Source of the DNA: a bacterium
Lineage (GTDB): Bacteria; Bacteroidota; Bacteroidia; Flavobacteriales; Schleiferiaceae
Length of the DNA: 55,220 nt
Reading direction: 5' to 3'
Assembly (NCBI GenBank): GCA_016125155.1
Contig: WGMI01000029.1
Span: 1-55,220, forward strand
In this document: piece by piece, positions 25,295 to 34,444 of the stretch
Layout of the letters: each line of letters opens with the position of its first letter
Numbering within the stretch: the stretch's first letter is position 1
Made by a program: the position numbers and the translations under genes
The notes under the pieces: generated by a model
Told to the model about the DNA's origin: nothing
Seen by the model: only the letters and a program-made list of their open reading frames with translations
Databases searched by the model: none

Positions 25295-25543
25295 ATGATT
25301 CCCAAATTTTTGCTCGGCGACAACTCTGACCTACCGGAAGCCGTATTTGTGATCCACACCGAATTTCCCCGCTTTATCCTCGATCTCGATGCCGAGGAAG
25401 TAGAGTGGTTGGACGAAGTCGATGTAAAAGACGACGAAGAATTGAGCGACGACCTGATGCAGTTGATCGATCAGGCGCAGGATTTTTACGAGCGCGAGCT
25501 CGACCGGTATGAGGCAATGGACGAAGGAGAGGATCTCGCCTGA
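25295..25543 (+). CDS. Small acidic conserved protein
   Basis: 82 residues, very rich in Asp and Glu (for example VKDDEELSDDLMQLIDQ). It begins MIPKFLLGDNSDLPEAVFVIHTE, a pattern I recall from small conserved Bacteroidota proteins of unknown function, with F/Y-P-RFIL-L-D and EVEWL following. The in-frame frame extends upstream to 24986, but the -7 box at 25271 and the conserved N-terminus favour the ATG at 25295. Its end overlaps the MATE gene by 35 bases. No membrane segment or catalytic motif; cytoplasmic. Confidence 0.75.
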   Translation: MIPKFLLGDNSDLPEAVFVIHTEFPRFILDLDAEEVEWLDEVDVKDDEELSDDLMQLIDQAQDFYERELDRYEAMDEGEDLA

Positions 25544-26888
25544 GGTCCGCAAAGAGTACCGAACCACATTGCATCTAGCCTGGCCCGTGGTGGTCGGGCA
25601 AATAGGGCATGTTACCGTAGGGGTGGCGGACAGCGCCATGGTGGGTCGCATTGGGGCCGTGCCCTTGGCTGCCTCGGCATTTGCCAACAGTCTGTTTGTC
25701 ATTCCCCTTGTTCTGGGCATTGGAATGGCCTACGGCCTAACCCCGCTCAGCGCCAACCGCAGTGGGAGCGAGGGGGCCGAGTCTCTCGCAGATGTATTGC
25801 GCAACGGCTTGTGGCTCAATATGGGCTTTGGTCTGTTGCTGATGGGCGCCCTCTTCGGGATTCGCCCTTTTTTAGGGGTGATGGGGCAAGACGCTACCGT
25901 GGCCGCCTTGGCCGTACCCTATCTGGGCATCCTGTCGCTGAGTATGTTGCCGTTGATGCTCTTCCTCACGGTCAAGCAATTCATCGAAGGGCTGGGCGAT
26001 ACCAAAACGGGGATGCGCATCAGTTTGTGGGGCAACGGGGTCAATATTGTGCTCAATGCGGTTATGATCTATGGTTGGCTGGGCTTTCCGGCCCTCGGCC
26101 TGTTGGGCGCGGGCATTGCCACCTTGATCGCCCGGGTCTTGATGGCGTTGGCCATCGTGCTCCTCACCCGCAAATCGACGGACTATGCACCGTATTGGAA
26201 ACCTTTGGCTTCAAAGCCGCCCGAGCGAGAAACCCTGGGCGACATTGCGCGTTTGGGGTTGCCCACTTCTCTGCAGTATCTGTTTGAGGTCAGTGCCTTT
26301 GCGCTATCGGCCCTCATGGTTGGAACACTCGGAGCCGTGCCCCTTGCGGCCCATCAAATCGCCATTTCTCTGGCGAGCATCAGCTATATGGGGGCTTCGG
26401 GTATTTCGGCGGCCGCCACTATACGGGTGGGCACCGAACTCGGATTGAAAAAACCAGGCAAGGCGAGGCGGGCCGGATTGGTGGGTTTAACCCTCGGAGC
26501 GGGGATCATGCTGCTCTCGGGTTTGGTGTTTTTGATCGGGCGGACTTTTTTGCCTTCTTTATACTCCCCTGATGCCGAAGTGGTGGCGATGGCCTCTTCG
26601 CTGTTGATTATCGCTGTCTTCTTTCAGCTTTCCGACGGATTGCAGGTGGTGGCACTGGGCGCGCTCAGGGGGATGGCCGATGTGCGCTATCCGACGTGGA
26701 TTACGTTCTTGGCCTATTGGATTGTTGCCTTGCCCATGGCTTGGGTGGTGGGCATTCAGTGGAAAGGGGGGACACACGCCATCTGGGGGGCCTTAGCCTT
26801 TGGACTTTCGGTGAGTGCCGCTTTGCTGGTTTGGCGGTTTTGGAGTTTGAGTCGAAAGGGGCTCAAAGCCGTTGGCCGAGCGGAGTGA
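25509..26888 (+). CDS. MATE family efflux transporter
   Basis: 459 residues with about twelve membrane segments in two similar halves, as in the MATE family of Na+- or H+-driven drug exporters. Family-like blocks: LAWPVVVGQIGHVTVGVADSAMVG at the first helices, AMVGRIGAVPLAA, and the second-half counterpart TLGAVPLAAHQIAISLASISYMGASG. Closest in style to NorM-type MATEs; substrate unknown. The ATG at 25509 lies 35 bases inside the small acidic protein gene, so the two are coupled; a later internal start is possible but would remove a charged N-terminal tail preceding helix 1. Confidence 0.9.
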   Translation: MRQWTKERISPEVRKEYRTTLHLAWPVVVGQIGHVTVGVADSAMVGRIGAVPLAASAFANSLFVIPLVLGIGMAYGLTPLSANRSGSEGAESLADVLRNGLWLNMGFGLLLMGALFGIRPFLGVMGQDATVAALAVPYLGILSLSMLPLMLFLTVKQFIEGLGDTKTGMRISLWGNGVNIVLNAVMIYGWLGFPALGLLGAGIATLIARVLMALAIVLLTRKSTDYAPYWKPLASKPPERETLGDIARLGLPTSLQYLFEVSAFALSALMVGTLGAVPLAAHQIAISLASISYMGASGISAAATIRVGTELGLKKPGKARRAGLVGLTLGAGIMLLSGLVFLIGRTFLPSLYSPDAEVVAMASSLLIIAVFFQLSDGLQVVALGALRGMADVRYPTWITFLAYWIVALPMAWVVGIQWKGGTHAIWGALAFGLSVSAALLVWRFWSLSRKGLKAVGRAE

Positions 26889-26945
26889 AGTGGAATAGGG
26901 GAGATATGGCTGAACTGTGGTCGCCGTACCCTCTATTCATTGCTT

Positions 26946-27670
26946 TTACTTCACTTCTGGAATGCCGTTCGGAAAGAAATAGTCCAAGGCCGTTTGATAC
27001 CGGTCTTGAGCGGGGCGGAAGGTATCCAGTAAATACTCTTGGATGCGGGGATATTCCGAGAGCCCGCGATAGTAAAAATACTTGAATTCCTCTTCGATGA
27101 TGGCCGGAACCCACCCAGCGTAGAGACACTCCTTGAAAACGATCAAACGGCCAACCCGTCCATGGCCATCCTGGAAGGGGTGAATCTTTTCAAAGTGCTA
27201 GTGAAAATCAACCACATCTTCAAAAGAAATCGCTTTTTTTTAGTGGTACTGGATCAACAACCCTTCCAGGGCCTTGGGAACATCTGCCGGAGCCACATTC
27301 TCTTCCATCCCCACCGTATTGGGAGGTCGTTTATAATCGCCCACCCGAAACCAAGACTTGCCCGAATCCGAAGTATGCTTTTTGAGCAATTCGTGAAACC
27401 GCTTGATGTGCTGTTCGGTTAAGGGCTCGTGTGCCACCTTGAGCAGATTATCGAAACATACAAAGTGATTGACGGTTTCGAGAATGTCATCGACGTTGGC
27501 AGTCGTTTCTCCTTCCTCGAAAAAAATCGAACGGGCATCGAAAATCGGGTTTGATTCTCGGAGCGCTTGCTGCCTTCAATTCGATTCGAATTATAGGCCA
27601 ATTTGATCTGATTATAATGGTAAATGCCCCCTTTATTTTGATCCTTTTGTTCCGCTCGTACAATCGACAA
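26946..27670 (-). pseudogene. Decayed Fic family (AMPylase) gene
   Basis: Three fragments on the minus strand together make one Fic-domain protein of about 240 residues. The first (from a TTG at 27670) has KLAYNSNRIEGS, the inhibitory-helix/N-terminal block. A one-base loss near 27550 shifts the frame. The second reads VAHEPLTEQHIKRFHELL to IQYH, then an in-frame TAA at 27240. The same frame then has KKAISFEDVVDFH, an in-frame TAG at 27198 where Tyr is expected, and the active-site loop HPFQDGHGRVGR with its catalytic His intact. The final part runs to 26946. Three lesions in one gene argue for a true pseudogene. Fic enzymes transfer AMP to target proteins and are often toxin-antitoxin parts. 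Confidence 0.88.
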
Positions 27671-27775
27671 AAGACCTATGTCACAGACTTAAAAAAAAAC
27701 AGCAGAACAAGGTAATGTGATTCTGGGGTTCCCCGGACGATGCCAAAGTCCCTCATCGATCTACTCACGCGCCCA

Positions 27776-29083
27776 TCAATTCCGAATCCACTTCCACAAA
27801 TCGGCCCAACTCGCCTTTTTGCCGTACATCAAAATACCCGAGCGATAGATTCTTCCAGCCATCCACGTAGTCCCAAGGAATCCTAGGATAAGGAGTACCA
27901 TACTCAAAATCAGCTCCCAGGCGGGCACCCCAAAGACCAAACGGGTCATCATCACAATGGGCGAGGTGAGGGGGATCATCGAAAACCAAAAAGCCAGAGC
28001 CCCATCGGGGTGTTCAATCACCTGCGTAGAGACCGCAAAGGCCGCCACAATGGGGATGGTGATGGGCATCATGAATTGTTGGGTATCGCCCGGATTGTCT
28101 ACGGCCGATCCTACGGCGGCAAACAGAGCAGAATACAGCAAATAACCCGCGAGGAAAAAGAATACAAACCCCCCGAGCAAGAGCGGCAAATTCAGGCTTT
28201 CGACCATATCGACGAGGTTTTGAAGTCCCCCGGATTCCAGCACCTGACCAGCTTCCTGAGCCGTGCGCAAGGCTTCGAGCCGATCGCCCAAAAACAGGGT
28301 GGTAAACCCGATGTACAGCACCGCAGTGAGCACGATCCAAATCGCAAATTGCGTCAGTCCCACGGCCCCAATTCCGAGGATTTTGCCCATCATCAACTCA
28401 AATGGCCGCACCGAAGAAATCAGCACTTCTACCACCCTGCTGCCCTTTTCTTCAAGCACCCCAGTCATCACCTGAGCGCCGAACAAAAAGATGAAGATGT
28501 ACATCAAAATCGCGGACAAAAAGCTCACCCCCATTTTGAGTTCCACCGAACTCTGTTCTTGCTTGCCATCTTCGGCCAGGTTGAACGAGTGAATCGTTAC
28601 CTGGGTTTTGGTCTGTGCAATCAGTGCCGGATCTACGCCCTGAGCGCGGAGTTTTTCGCTTTCGATGGCCTCGCGGATTTGCTCTTCGAGATAGCTTTTG
28701 ACGTTCAAACTGACGTCTTCTCGCCCGTAGATCTGCACGCGTTGGGCAATAAAATCAGGATCGGAATCGCTGCCTGTCGGGATGTAGAGCAAGGCGTATT
28801 CTTCTGTCTGGAGAAAGAGCTTTTTAGCCTCTTCCAATTCGAATTTCTCGGGCGGTCCCAAATAGCGCAGTTCCACGTCGGCATTTCCGCGCTGTCCCTT
28901 GAGCAAACCCGGTTTGTCGAGCACTATCACTTGGCGTGCGGGTTCGGGCAAAGAGGCCAAATAAATGGGTAAAATGCCGACGGCTGCCATTAAAATAGGA
29001 CCTACAATGGTCAAAATCAAAAAGCTGCGCTTGCGTACCCGGGTGGAATACTCCCGCCCTACAATGGATCCGATATGGCTCAT
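27776..29083 (-). CDS. ABC-2 type transporter permease
   Basis: 435 residues. One N-terminal membrane helix (about 24-44), a periplasmic domain of about 140 residues, then five helices from about residue 185 to the C-terminus, as in NatB/ABC-2 sodium or drug export permeases. Loops such as EEKGSRVVEVLISSVRPFELMMGK are characteristic. Its ATG overlaps the stop of the ATPase gene by 4 bases (ATGA), so the pair forms one exporter of unknown substrate. A sodium exporter is possible, but not shown by sequence. Confidence 0.88.
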   Translation of the reverse strand: MSHIGSIVGREYSTRVRKRSFLILTIVGPILMAAVGILPIYLASLPEPARQVIVLDKPGLLKGQRGNADVELRYLGPPEKFELEEAKKLFLQTEEYALLYIPTGSDSDPDFIAQRVQIYGREDVSLNVKSYLEEQIREAIESEKLRAQGVDPALIAQTKTQVTIHSFNLAEDGKQEQSSVELKMGVSFLSAILMYIFIFLFGAQVMTGVLEEKGSRVVEVLISSVRPFELMMGKILGIGAVGLTQFAIWIVLTAVLYIGFTTLFLGDRLEALRTAQEAGQVLESGGLQNLVDMVESLNLPLLLGGFVFFFLAGYLLYSALFAAVGSAVDNPGDTQQFMMPITIPIVAAFAVSTQVIEHPDGALAFWFSMIPLTSPIVMMTRLVFGVPAWELILSMVLLILGFLGTTWMAGRIYRSGILMYGKKASWADLWKWIRN

Positions 29084-30012
29084 AAAGGCTGGATTTGGCC
29101 CGCTACGGTACGGACAAAGATTTCGTGAATGCTCGGGAGCACTTCTTCAAAAAACAGGGGCTCGCCCACCTCGAGGACCGGGCGCAATACGTCGGAATTG
29201 CTGAGTCCTTCCGGCAAGCGCAATCGCACCCTGTGATGTCTGGGATCGATTTCGGCGCGCTCGAGCACTTCGATTCCTTCTGGCCAGTGCGGTTCCGGAC
29301 CGCCCGCGGCGGCACTCCATTCGAGTCGGTACACGTGCTCCCGATAGCGCTTGCGCACTTCGCCAACGGGGCCCTGAATGACGAGCTTAGATCGATCGAT
29401 GAGCGCAATGCGGCTGCAGAGCGATTCTACCGATTCCATCCGGTGGGTCGAGAACAGAATGGTGGCACCTTCCCGGCTCAGACGGAGAATCTCTTCTTTG
29501 ACCAAATCCGCATTGACCGGATCAAATCCGCTGAAGGGCTCGTCGAGGATAATCAATTCGGGACGGTGCACCACGGTGGCGATAAACTGCACCTTTTGCG
29601 CCATGCCTTTGGAGAGCTCTTCGACCTTCTTCTTCCACCACGATTCGATCGAAAACCGCTCGAACCACTCTTTGAGTGCGGTTTTGGCGGCCGCCTCGGT
29701 CATTCCTTTGAGCCGGGCAAAATAAACGGCCTGCTCTCCGACCTCCATCTTTTGATACAGCCCGCGTTCTTCGGGCATATAGCCTATGCGGCGCACATCA
29801 GCCGCTTCAATAGGCCTACCTTGAAAGAGAATGTGCCCTTCGTCGGCCTCAAGGATGCGGTTGATGATGCGGATCAAACTGGTCTTGCCCGCTCCGTTCG
29901 GACCGAGCAACCCAAACACTTCGGCCTGCGGTAGGTCGAGGTCGATGCCATCGAGGGCGGTATGCGCTCCGTAGCGTTTTTTCAAGCCTCGGATGCTGAG
30001 CAATGGTTCCAT
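29080..30012 (-). CDS. ABC transporter ATP-binding protein (ABC-2 exporter)
   Basis: 310 residues. Walker A LLGPNGAGKTSLIR (Lys about 41), signature ELSKGMAQKVQFIATV, Walker B LIILDEPFSGFDPVNADLV, switch His in LFSTHRME. The signature has SKGMAQK in place of the usual SGGQ, as in NatA/DrrA-type exporters. A C-terminal extension of about 90 residues after the switch region is typical of the DUF4162-containing ATPases in this group. Energises the downstream permease, with which it overlaps by 4 bases. Confidence 0.92.
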   Translation of the reverse strand: MEPLLSIRGLKKRYGAHTALDGIDLDLPQAEVFGLLGPNGAGKTSLIRIINRILEADEGHILFQGRPIEAADVRRIGYMPEERGLYQKMEVGEQAVYFARLKGMTEAAAKTALKEWFERFSIESWWKKKVEELSKGMAQKVQFIATVVHRPELIILDEPFSGFDPVNADLVKEEILRLSREGATILFSTHRMESVESLCSRIALIDRSKLVIQGPVGEVRKRYREHVYRLEWSAAAGGPEPHWPEGIEVLERAEIDPRHHRVRLRLPEGLSNSDVLRPVLEVGEPLFFEEVLPSIHEIFVRTVAGQIQPL

Positions 30013-30094
30013 AGGACCAAATTACTTTGAGATGCGGTCGATTGGTCTCGAAGTTGGGACGAGCGCAGCCCATTGAGGAGGAGCGCTGAAACGC

Positions 30095-31210
30095 TCAAGA
30101 GAACATCTCCTTCACCTTGTCGAAAAAGCTCTTCTCCCTGTGCTTGGGATCGGGTTGAAAGGCGGGCTGTACCTTGAGTTCCTCGAGGATCTTTTTTTGA
30201 TCGGGACTCAGTTTGCGCGGGGTATACACATTGACATGGACCACCAGATCGCCCTTGCCGTACCCGTTCAAATCCGGAATGCCCTTTCCGCGCAGCCGCA
30301 GGATTTGCCCGCTCTGGGTGCCGGGGTCGATGGTAATGCGCGCCCTGCCCCCAACGGTGGGCACTTCTACCTGGGCCCCCAAGGCGGCGTCGGGAAACGA
30401 AAGGGGCAAATCGTAGTGCAGGTTCTGTCCTTCTCGCTTGAGCTCTGGATGTTCTTGTTCCTCGACCACGACAATCAGGTCACCGGGGGCCCCACCCATG
30501 GGGGCCGCGTTGCCCTTGCCAGACAACTTGAGTTGCATGCCTTCGGTGACTCCAGCGGGAATGTCGACGGAGACCACCTCTTCGACGGTTTTGAGTCCGT
30601 CTTCGCCCACGCCCGGCGGTCGGTGTTCTACCGTGCGCCCACTGCCCCCGCAGGTCGGGCATGCCGTTGCGGTGCGCATTTGGCCGAGAATGGTATTCGT
30701 TACGCGATAGACCTGGCCTTGTCCTTTGCAGGTACCGCAGGTGGCGAAGCGCACCCCTTCGGCGGCCATCTTGCGCTTGATCCGCAGTTTCTTCTCGACT
30801 CCACTGGCAATTTCTTCAAGACTCAACCGCACTTTGACGCGCAAATTGCTCCCGCGCATTCCCCGACCACCGCCTCCGGAGAAACCGCGAAACGCGCCTC
30901 CAAAAGCATCGCCGAAAATGTCGCCGAATTGGCTGAAGATGTCGTCCATCGACATTCCGCCTCCAAATCCACCCGAGCCGGCTCCGCCCATTCCGGCGTG
31001 ACCAAACTGATCGTAGCGCTGCTTTTTTTCTGCATCGCTCAATACCTCGTAGGCCTCGGCGGCTTCCTTGAATTTCTCTTCAGCCTTGGGATCGTCTGGG
31101 TTTTTGTCGGGATGGTATTGTATGGCCAGTTTTCGGTAGGCCTTCTTGATTTCGTCGGCCGAGGCGGTTTTGGAAACGCCGAGCACCTCGTAATAGTCTC
31201 TTTTCGTCAT
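30095..31210 (-). CDS. dnaJ: Chaperone DnaJ with a half zinc finger
   Basis: 371 residues. J domain (1-70) with the HPD tripeptide in YHPDKNPDD, a Gly/Phe-rich linker (about 75-120), central cysteine domain, then the C-terminal substrate-binding domains. DnaJ stimulates DnaK ATP hydrolysis and delivers unfolded clients. Of the usual four CxxCxGxG motifs only the second (CGTCKGQG) and third (CPTCGGSG) are present. The first is replaced by [11 protein letters not shown] and the fourth by RPPGVGEDG, so zinc site I is lost while site II stays. I recall this arrangement as usual in flavobacteria, so it is probably a clade feature rather than damage. grpE is directly upstream, 5 bases away. Confidence 0.95.
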   Translation of the reverse strand: MTKRDYYEVLGVSKTASADEIKKAYRKLAIQYHPDKNPDDPKAEEKFKEAAEAYEVLSDAEKKQRYDQFGHAGMGGAGSGGFGGGMSMDDIFSQFGDIFGDAFGGAFRGFSGGGGRGMRGSNLRVKVRLSLEEIASGVEKKLRIKRKMAAEGVRFATCGTCKGQGQVYRVTNTILGQMRTATACPTCGGSGRTVEHRPPGVGEDGLKTVEEVVSVDIPAGVTEGMQLKLSGKGNAAPMGGAPGDLIVVVEEQEHPELKREGQNLHYDLPLSFPDAALGAQVEVPTVGGRARITIDPGTQSGQILRLRGKGIPDLNGYGKGDLVVHVNVYTPRKLSPDQKKILEELKVQPAFQPDPKHREKSFFDKVKEMFS

Positions 31211-31215
31211 TGGGC

Positions 31216-31845
31216 TTATTCTTCACCGACCACCACCCGGGCATAGCGCAATACGTGCTCGCCCAACCGGTAGCCTTGTTCGAGCACATCCACCACTTTT
31301 CCCCTCAAATCATCGGTGGGAGCCGGTATGTGGGCTATGGCCTCCATGCGCTCCAAATCGAACGCTTCGCCGGGCTGCACCTCGAGCGAGCGCAGCCCTT
31401 TGTGGGCCAAGATGTCGTTCAATTTGTGCCGGATCAGCCCCATTCCCTCCACGGCCGTGCGGATCTCTTCGCTGTCCGGAAGGGCTTTAAAAGCGCGGTC
31501 AAAATCGTCCACCACGGGCAAAAGCGCCTGCATCAAATCCTTGCTGGCGCTGCCGACCAAGTCGAGGCGCTCTTTGGCCGTGCGCTTTCTGAAATTTTCA
31601 AAGTCCGCATACAGCCTCAAATAGCGGTTTTTGTAGTCTTCTTGTTCCGGGCTCAGCGCATCGGCTGGAACCATCTCCTTCGATTCTGCGGCTTCTGATT
31701 CCGGGGCACCAGCTTCTACCACATGTTCCGGATCTGGGGTGGGGGTTTCGCTCCGGCTCAGGGTTTCGTGTGCATCTTGAAGTTCTTCCCTCTGGACTTC
31801 GGCAGACTCTTTGGCGGCTTCAGCATTCATTTCGGCAGTATTCAT
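31216..31845 (-). CDS. grpE: Nucleotide exchange factor GrpE
   Basis: 209 residues. Releases ADP from DnaK. An acidic N-terminal tail of about 75 residues leads into the long dimerising helix and the beta domain with [34 protein letters not shown] and the C-terminal [19 protein letters not shown]. The ATG at 31845 gives a normal N-terminus; the in-frame ATG 42 bases upstream adds an unlikely basic stretch. It is the first gene of a grpE-dnaJ pair. dnaK is not in the window. No CIRCE-like inverted repeat was seen before the start. Confidence 0.93.
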   Translation of the reverse strand: MNTAEMNAEAAKESAEVQREELQDAHETLSRSETPTPDPEHVVEAGAPESEAAESKEMVPADALSPEQEDYKNRYLRLYADFENFRKRTAKERLDLVGSASKDLMQALLPVVDDFDRAFKALPDSEEIRTAVEGMGLIRHKLNDILAHKGLRSLEVQPGEAFDLERMEAIAHIPAPTDDLRGKVVDVLEQGYRLGEHVLRYARVVVGEE

Positions 31846-31952
31846 TCCCAATTTTCTGTGCCCTTGGCGGGTCAAATCCTGCGCCAAGCTCGGGAATGGG
31901 GGCGTAGACTGCCAAAAACTGACAAATTGACCCCGATTTCAAAACGGCTGCG

Positions 31953-32444
31953 TCAGAGCGACAAGCTCTTGGCCTGAGCCGTTGCTACCCCCAGGTGCAA
32001 AGCCTCGTGCTGGGCATCGAATAGCAAGGCCTCCAGACTGCTGTTCAAACCCATTCCATAGCTGGTTTGGTAGGAAGCGAACTGCACAAACCGACCGCTG
32101 CGGGCATCGTCGAGTATGCGCTCGAGATCTTGTTCGCCCAAGGCCGTCAACAACCGGTATTCCTCGATGGGACTGTGCTGTTTGTCGCGTTGCTCAGGGG
32201 AACTCCCCTTGCGGTAGGCGTTGAGCCGCTCTTCGGAAAAGGAAGGTTCCATCCCGGCAGGTCGATAGACCAAAAGACTGCACGTCACAATCGCGTGTCC
32301 GTAATTCCAGAGCATATCGTTGCGGTGACCGGGGGGGATCCGATCCCATTTTTCGATCGGGGTCGCCTCAAACAGTCGGGCAAAAAGGGTGCGCGTTGCG
32401 CGGATGCGACTCAGCCCGGCATTCCAGTCGTGTAGTTCGTCCAT
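31953..32444 (-). CDS. DinB-like / DUF1569-type protein
   Basis: 163 residues from the ATG at 32444 (MDELHDWNAGLSRI). Four-helix bundle protein of the DinB superfamily: metal-ligand His in WNYGHAIVT (about 59) and the C-terminal DAQHEALHLGVA HxxxH pair. Such proteins bind a divalent metal and include thiol transferases; the reaction here is unknown. The frame stays open for another 41 codons upstream, but that stretch is the remnant of the SnoaL/NTF2 pseudogene, so the ATG at 32444 is preferred. The remnant's translation, if any, would run directly into this gene. Confidence 0.8.
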   Translation of the reverse strand: MDELHDWNAGLSRIRATRTLFARLFEATPIEKWDRIPPGHRNDMLWNYGHAIVTCSLLVYRPAGMEPSFSEERLNAYRKGSSPEQRDKQHSPIEEYRLLTALGEQDLERILDDARSGRFVQFASYQTSYGMGLNSSLEALLFDAQHEALHLGVATAQAKSLSL

Positions 32445-32518
32445 GGGGTTCTGGGGAAGTGGGATTTCAATCCCAAATGAACGCGAAGCAAAGGGGAAAA
32501 CAAAACGTGAACCCTGGC

Positions 32519-32877
32519 TCATGGGGCCAAAGAAGAACTGCTCCCGGACCATTTTGCCGTCCGCCACTTGTTAGACAGCCAATTCGCTCATCTCCATCCG
32601 ACCCGCACCTTTCAGTGTGACGTCCATGCTCATGGCGCAGGTAAAGTGGTCGTCTTGAACCAGCGGATCGCTCACCGTTCCACCGTGGAAGGCCTCGACC
32701 ATCGAATTCCAATATGCGTTCTTTTGCAACACGGCTTCTATGCCTTCACAGCTTACACAGGGGCTCCTTTCGGCTCTACACTGACGATCTCGGGATGATA
32801 CAATCGGCATACGCTTCTGAGAATTGGCCGTTTCGGCAGTATTCCACGAGCTTATGGGCAACTTCTTGGGTGTTCAT
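32519..32877 (-). pseudogene. Decayed SnoaL-like / NTF2-superfamily gene
   Basis: Read on the minus strand from the ATG at 32877, MNTQEVAHKLVEYCRNGQF starts a SnoaL/NTF2-type protein of about 118 residues. A one-base loss near 32801-32808 shifts the frame; LYHPEIVSVEPKGAPV follows, then an in-frame TAA at 32753; a second one-base loss near 32733-32742 restores IEAVLQKNAYWNSMVEAFHGG; a TAA at 32571 replaces the expected Tyr between SELAV and QVADGKMVREQFFF. The natural end is likely the TGA at 32519, read after a further one-base shift. Four or five lesions make this a clear pseudogene. Intact relatives are ketosteroid-isomerase-like small proteins. Confidence 0.82.
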
Positions 32878-32966
32878 TATGGCGGTTTATTGGGTAGCAC
32901 GACAAGGTACGGCCATGCCACGGCTTCATCAGGAGCGGCAAGGGAAGTTCCTGTAACGCGGGTATG

Positions 32967-32996
32967 AAAAAAAAGCCGCCCCATTTCTGAGGCGGC
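32967..32996 (-). terminator. Rho-independent terminator after susD
   Basis: Inverted repeat GCCGCC / GGCGGC (32975-32980 and 32991-32996, ten-base loop) with eight A to its left. On the minus strand this is a hairpin followed by a T-run, placed 27 bases after the susD stop at 33023. Confidence 0.78.
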
Positions 32997-33022
32997 CACG
33001 GGATTGGTGAACCCTGAACAGG

Positions 33023-34429
33023 TTACTGATCCCACCAAACAGGGGCCAACAAATCGGTGACTACCACCGCATTCGAGTTGTACAAACGCTCTTGCTGAGG
33101 CGTGGGCAAACGGAGTGGAATTCCCGTCGACGTTCCGTTCGGATTGGGCACCAACGCCGGGAAGCCCGTTCTCCTCCAATCGGAATAGCCTTCCAACTGC
33201 GTGAACAGCGCCACATACTTCTGTTGCATGATTTTCTCGAGGGTAATGGTCCCCGCGGTCTCCGAAGCAAAAGCCCCTTCATAAGCAGGGTCTGAGGCTC
33301 CCGTCACTTCGAGAATGCTGGCTTTAACGGCGTCGTTGTGGGCCGTGGCCGCGGTGCCTGCATCACCCGAGCGAAGCGCTGCTTCGGCTTCAATAAACTT
33401 GGCTTCGACAAAGGTCACCAGGGGCAAGGATCCATCTGCGGTGGCAAAATGGCTGCCCAAATACGAAGTACCCGTTACGTCGGGATCGTCGAAAGGCGTA
33501 CCCGAGTAACCGCCATTGTCGTCGAGCGCGAGAAACATCGGAATCCGCGGATCGGCGTTGGCGATCATATCGTCCACAAAGGCCTCGTTGGCGCGCAAAT
33601 ACCCGCCCCGGTCGTTTTCGTAGGCAAACCATTGGTTGAGCGAATTGCCCGCATTGAAAAAAATCATCAATGCGTCGTCGCTTCCATCGGTCAGACCCGC
33701 TTGCTGCAAAAAGCCGAGGGCTGAAGCCGCCGAACCCGCAGGATCGCGTTGACTGAGGCGATTGGCATAACGGGCCTTCAAGATGTAGGCGGTTTTGATC
33801 CAGCGGGCCGCATCGCCTTGGAAGATGTAGTCGTCAGTGCCCGGGGTGAATTTGTTGTCTTCGGCGGGCCGACTCAAATCGGCAATGGCCTCGTCCAACA
33901 GCGACTGGATGCCCGCAATCACCTGTTGTTGGGGTTCAAAAACCGGCTCCAGAATACCGTCGAGTCCGCGACCCGCTTCGGCAAACGGAATATCGCCCCA
34001 TATATCTGTAGCCGCACCCAAACTCAGCGCCTTGAGCACTTTGGCTACGCCTGCATAGTGTGGATTTTCGGCTCCGTAGCGCTCGATCAAGATGTTGGCG
34101 TTGGCCACCACCCCATTGAAAATCACCTCCCATTCATTCGAATTGGTCTGGTCGGTGATGACGTAGTTCGCGATTTCGAGCGACTGAGATCCCGCGCTGG
34201 TTCCCGCAATGCGCTGGATCATAATCTCGCTTTGACGCGCGAGTTGGCCATTAAAAGTGGCAAACGTGGCCACTTCGATGTTGGCGAGCAGTTGGTCTAT
34301 GGTCGCCGATTCGGGATCGTTGGGCGAAACCACCTCGTCTTTGAGGAAATCGTCGCACCCCACATTCGCCAAAACGAGCGCTGAGGCGAGCACGAGGGCA
34401 GCCGGGCGCATAATCAGGTTTTTCTTCAT
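33023..34429 (-). CDS. SusD/RagB family outer-membrane lipoprotein
   Basis: 468 residues. Lipoprotein signal with Cys25 in ALVLANVGCDDF. The helical TPR-type repeats and the SusD-like_2 pattern (ANANILIERYG, LSLGAATDIWGDIPFAEA, WFAYENDRGGYLRANEAFVDD) identify it as the surface-exposed ligand-binding partner of a SusC TonB-dependent transporter. The substrate is unknown; SusD-like_2 members bind peptides or glycans. The gene lies 15 bases after the broken susC and reads through intact, so it may still be expressed without its partner. A terminator follows. Confidence 0.93.
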   Translation of the reverse strand: MKKNLIMRPAALVLASALVLANVGCDDFLKDEVVSPNDPESATIDQLLANIEVATFATFNGQLARQSEIMIQRIAGTSAGSQSLEIANYVITDQTNSNEWEVIFNGVVANANILIERYGAENPHYAGVAKVLKALSLGAATDIWGDIPFAEAGRGLDGILEPVFEPQQQVIAGIQSLLDEAIADLSRPAEDNKFTPGTDDYIFQGDAARWIKTAYILKARYANRLSQRDPAGSAASALGFLQQAGLTDGSDDALMIFFNAGNSLNQWFAYENDRGGYLRANEAFVDDMIANADPRIPMFLALDDNGGYSGTPFDDPDVTGTSYLGSHFATADGSLPLVTFVEAKFIEAEAALRSGDAGTAATAHNDAVKASILEVTGASDPAYEGAFASETAGTITLEKIMQQKYVALFTQLEGYSDWRRTGFPALVPNPNGTSTGIPLRLPTPQQERLYNSNAVVVTDLLAPVWWDQ

Positions 34430-34444
34430 GGTGTCTAAAAGGGG

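Noticed and set aside
26946-32877. In-frame TAA and TAG in place of Tyr, suggesting an altered genetic code or read-through
   Set aside because: Dozens of neighbouring genes use TAA, TAG and TGA as ordinary stops, and the same genes also have frameshifts, so decay explains it.
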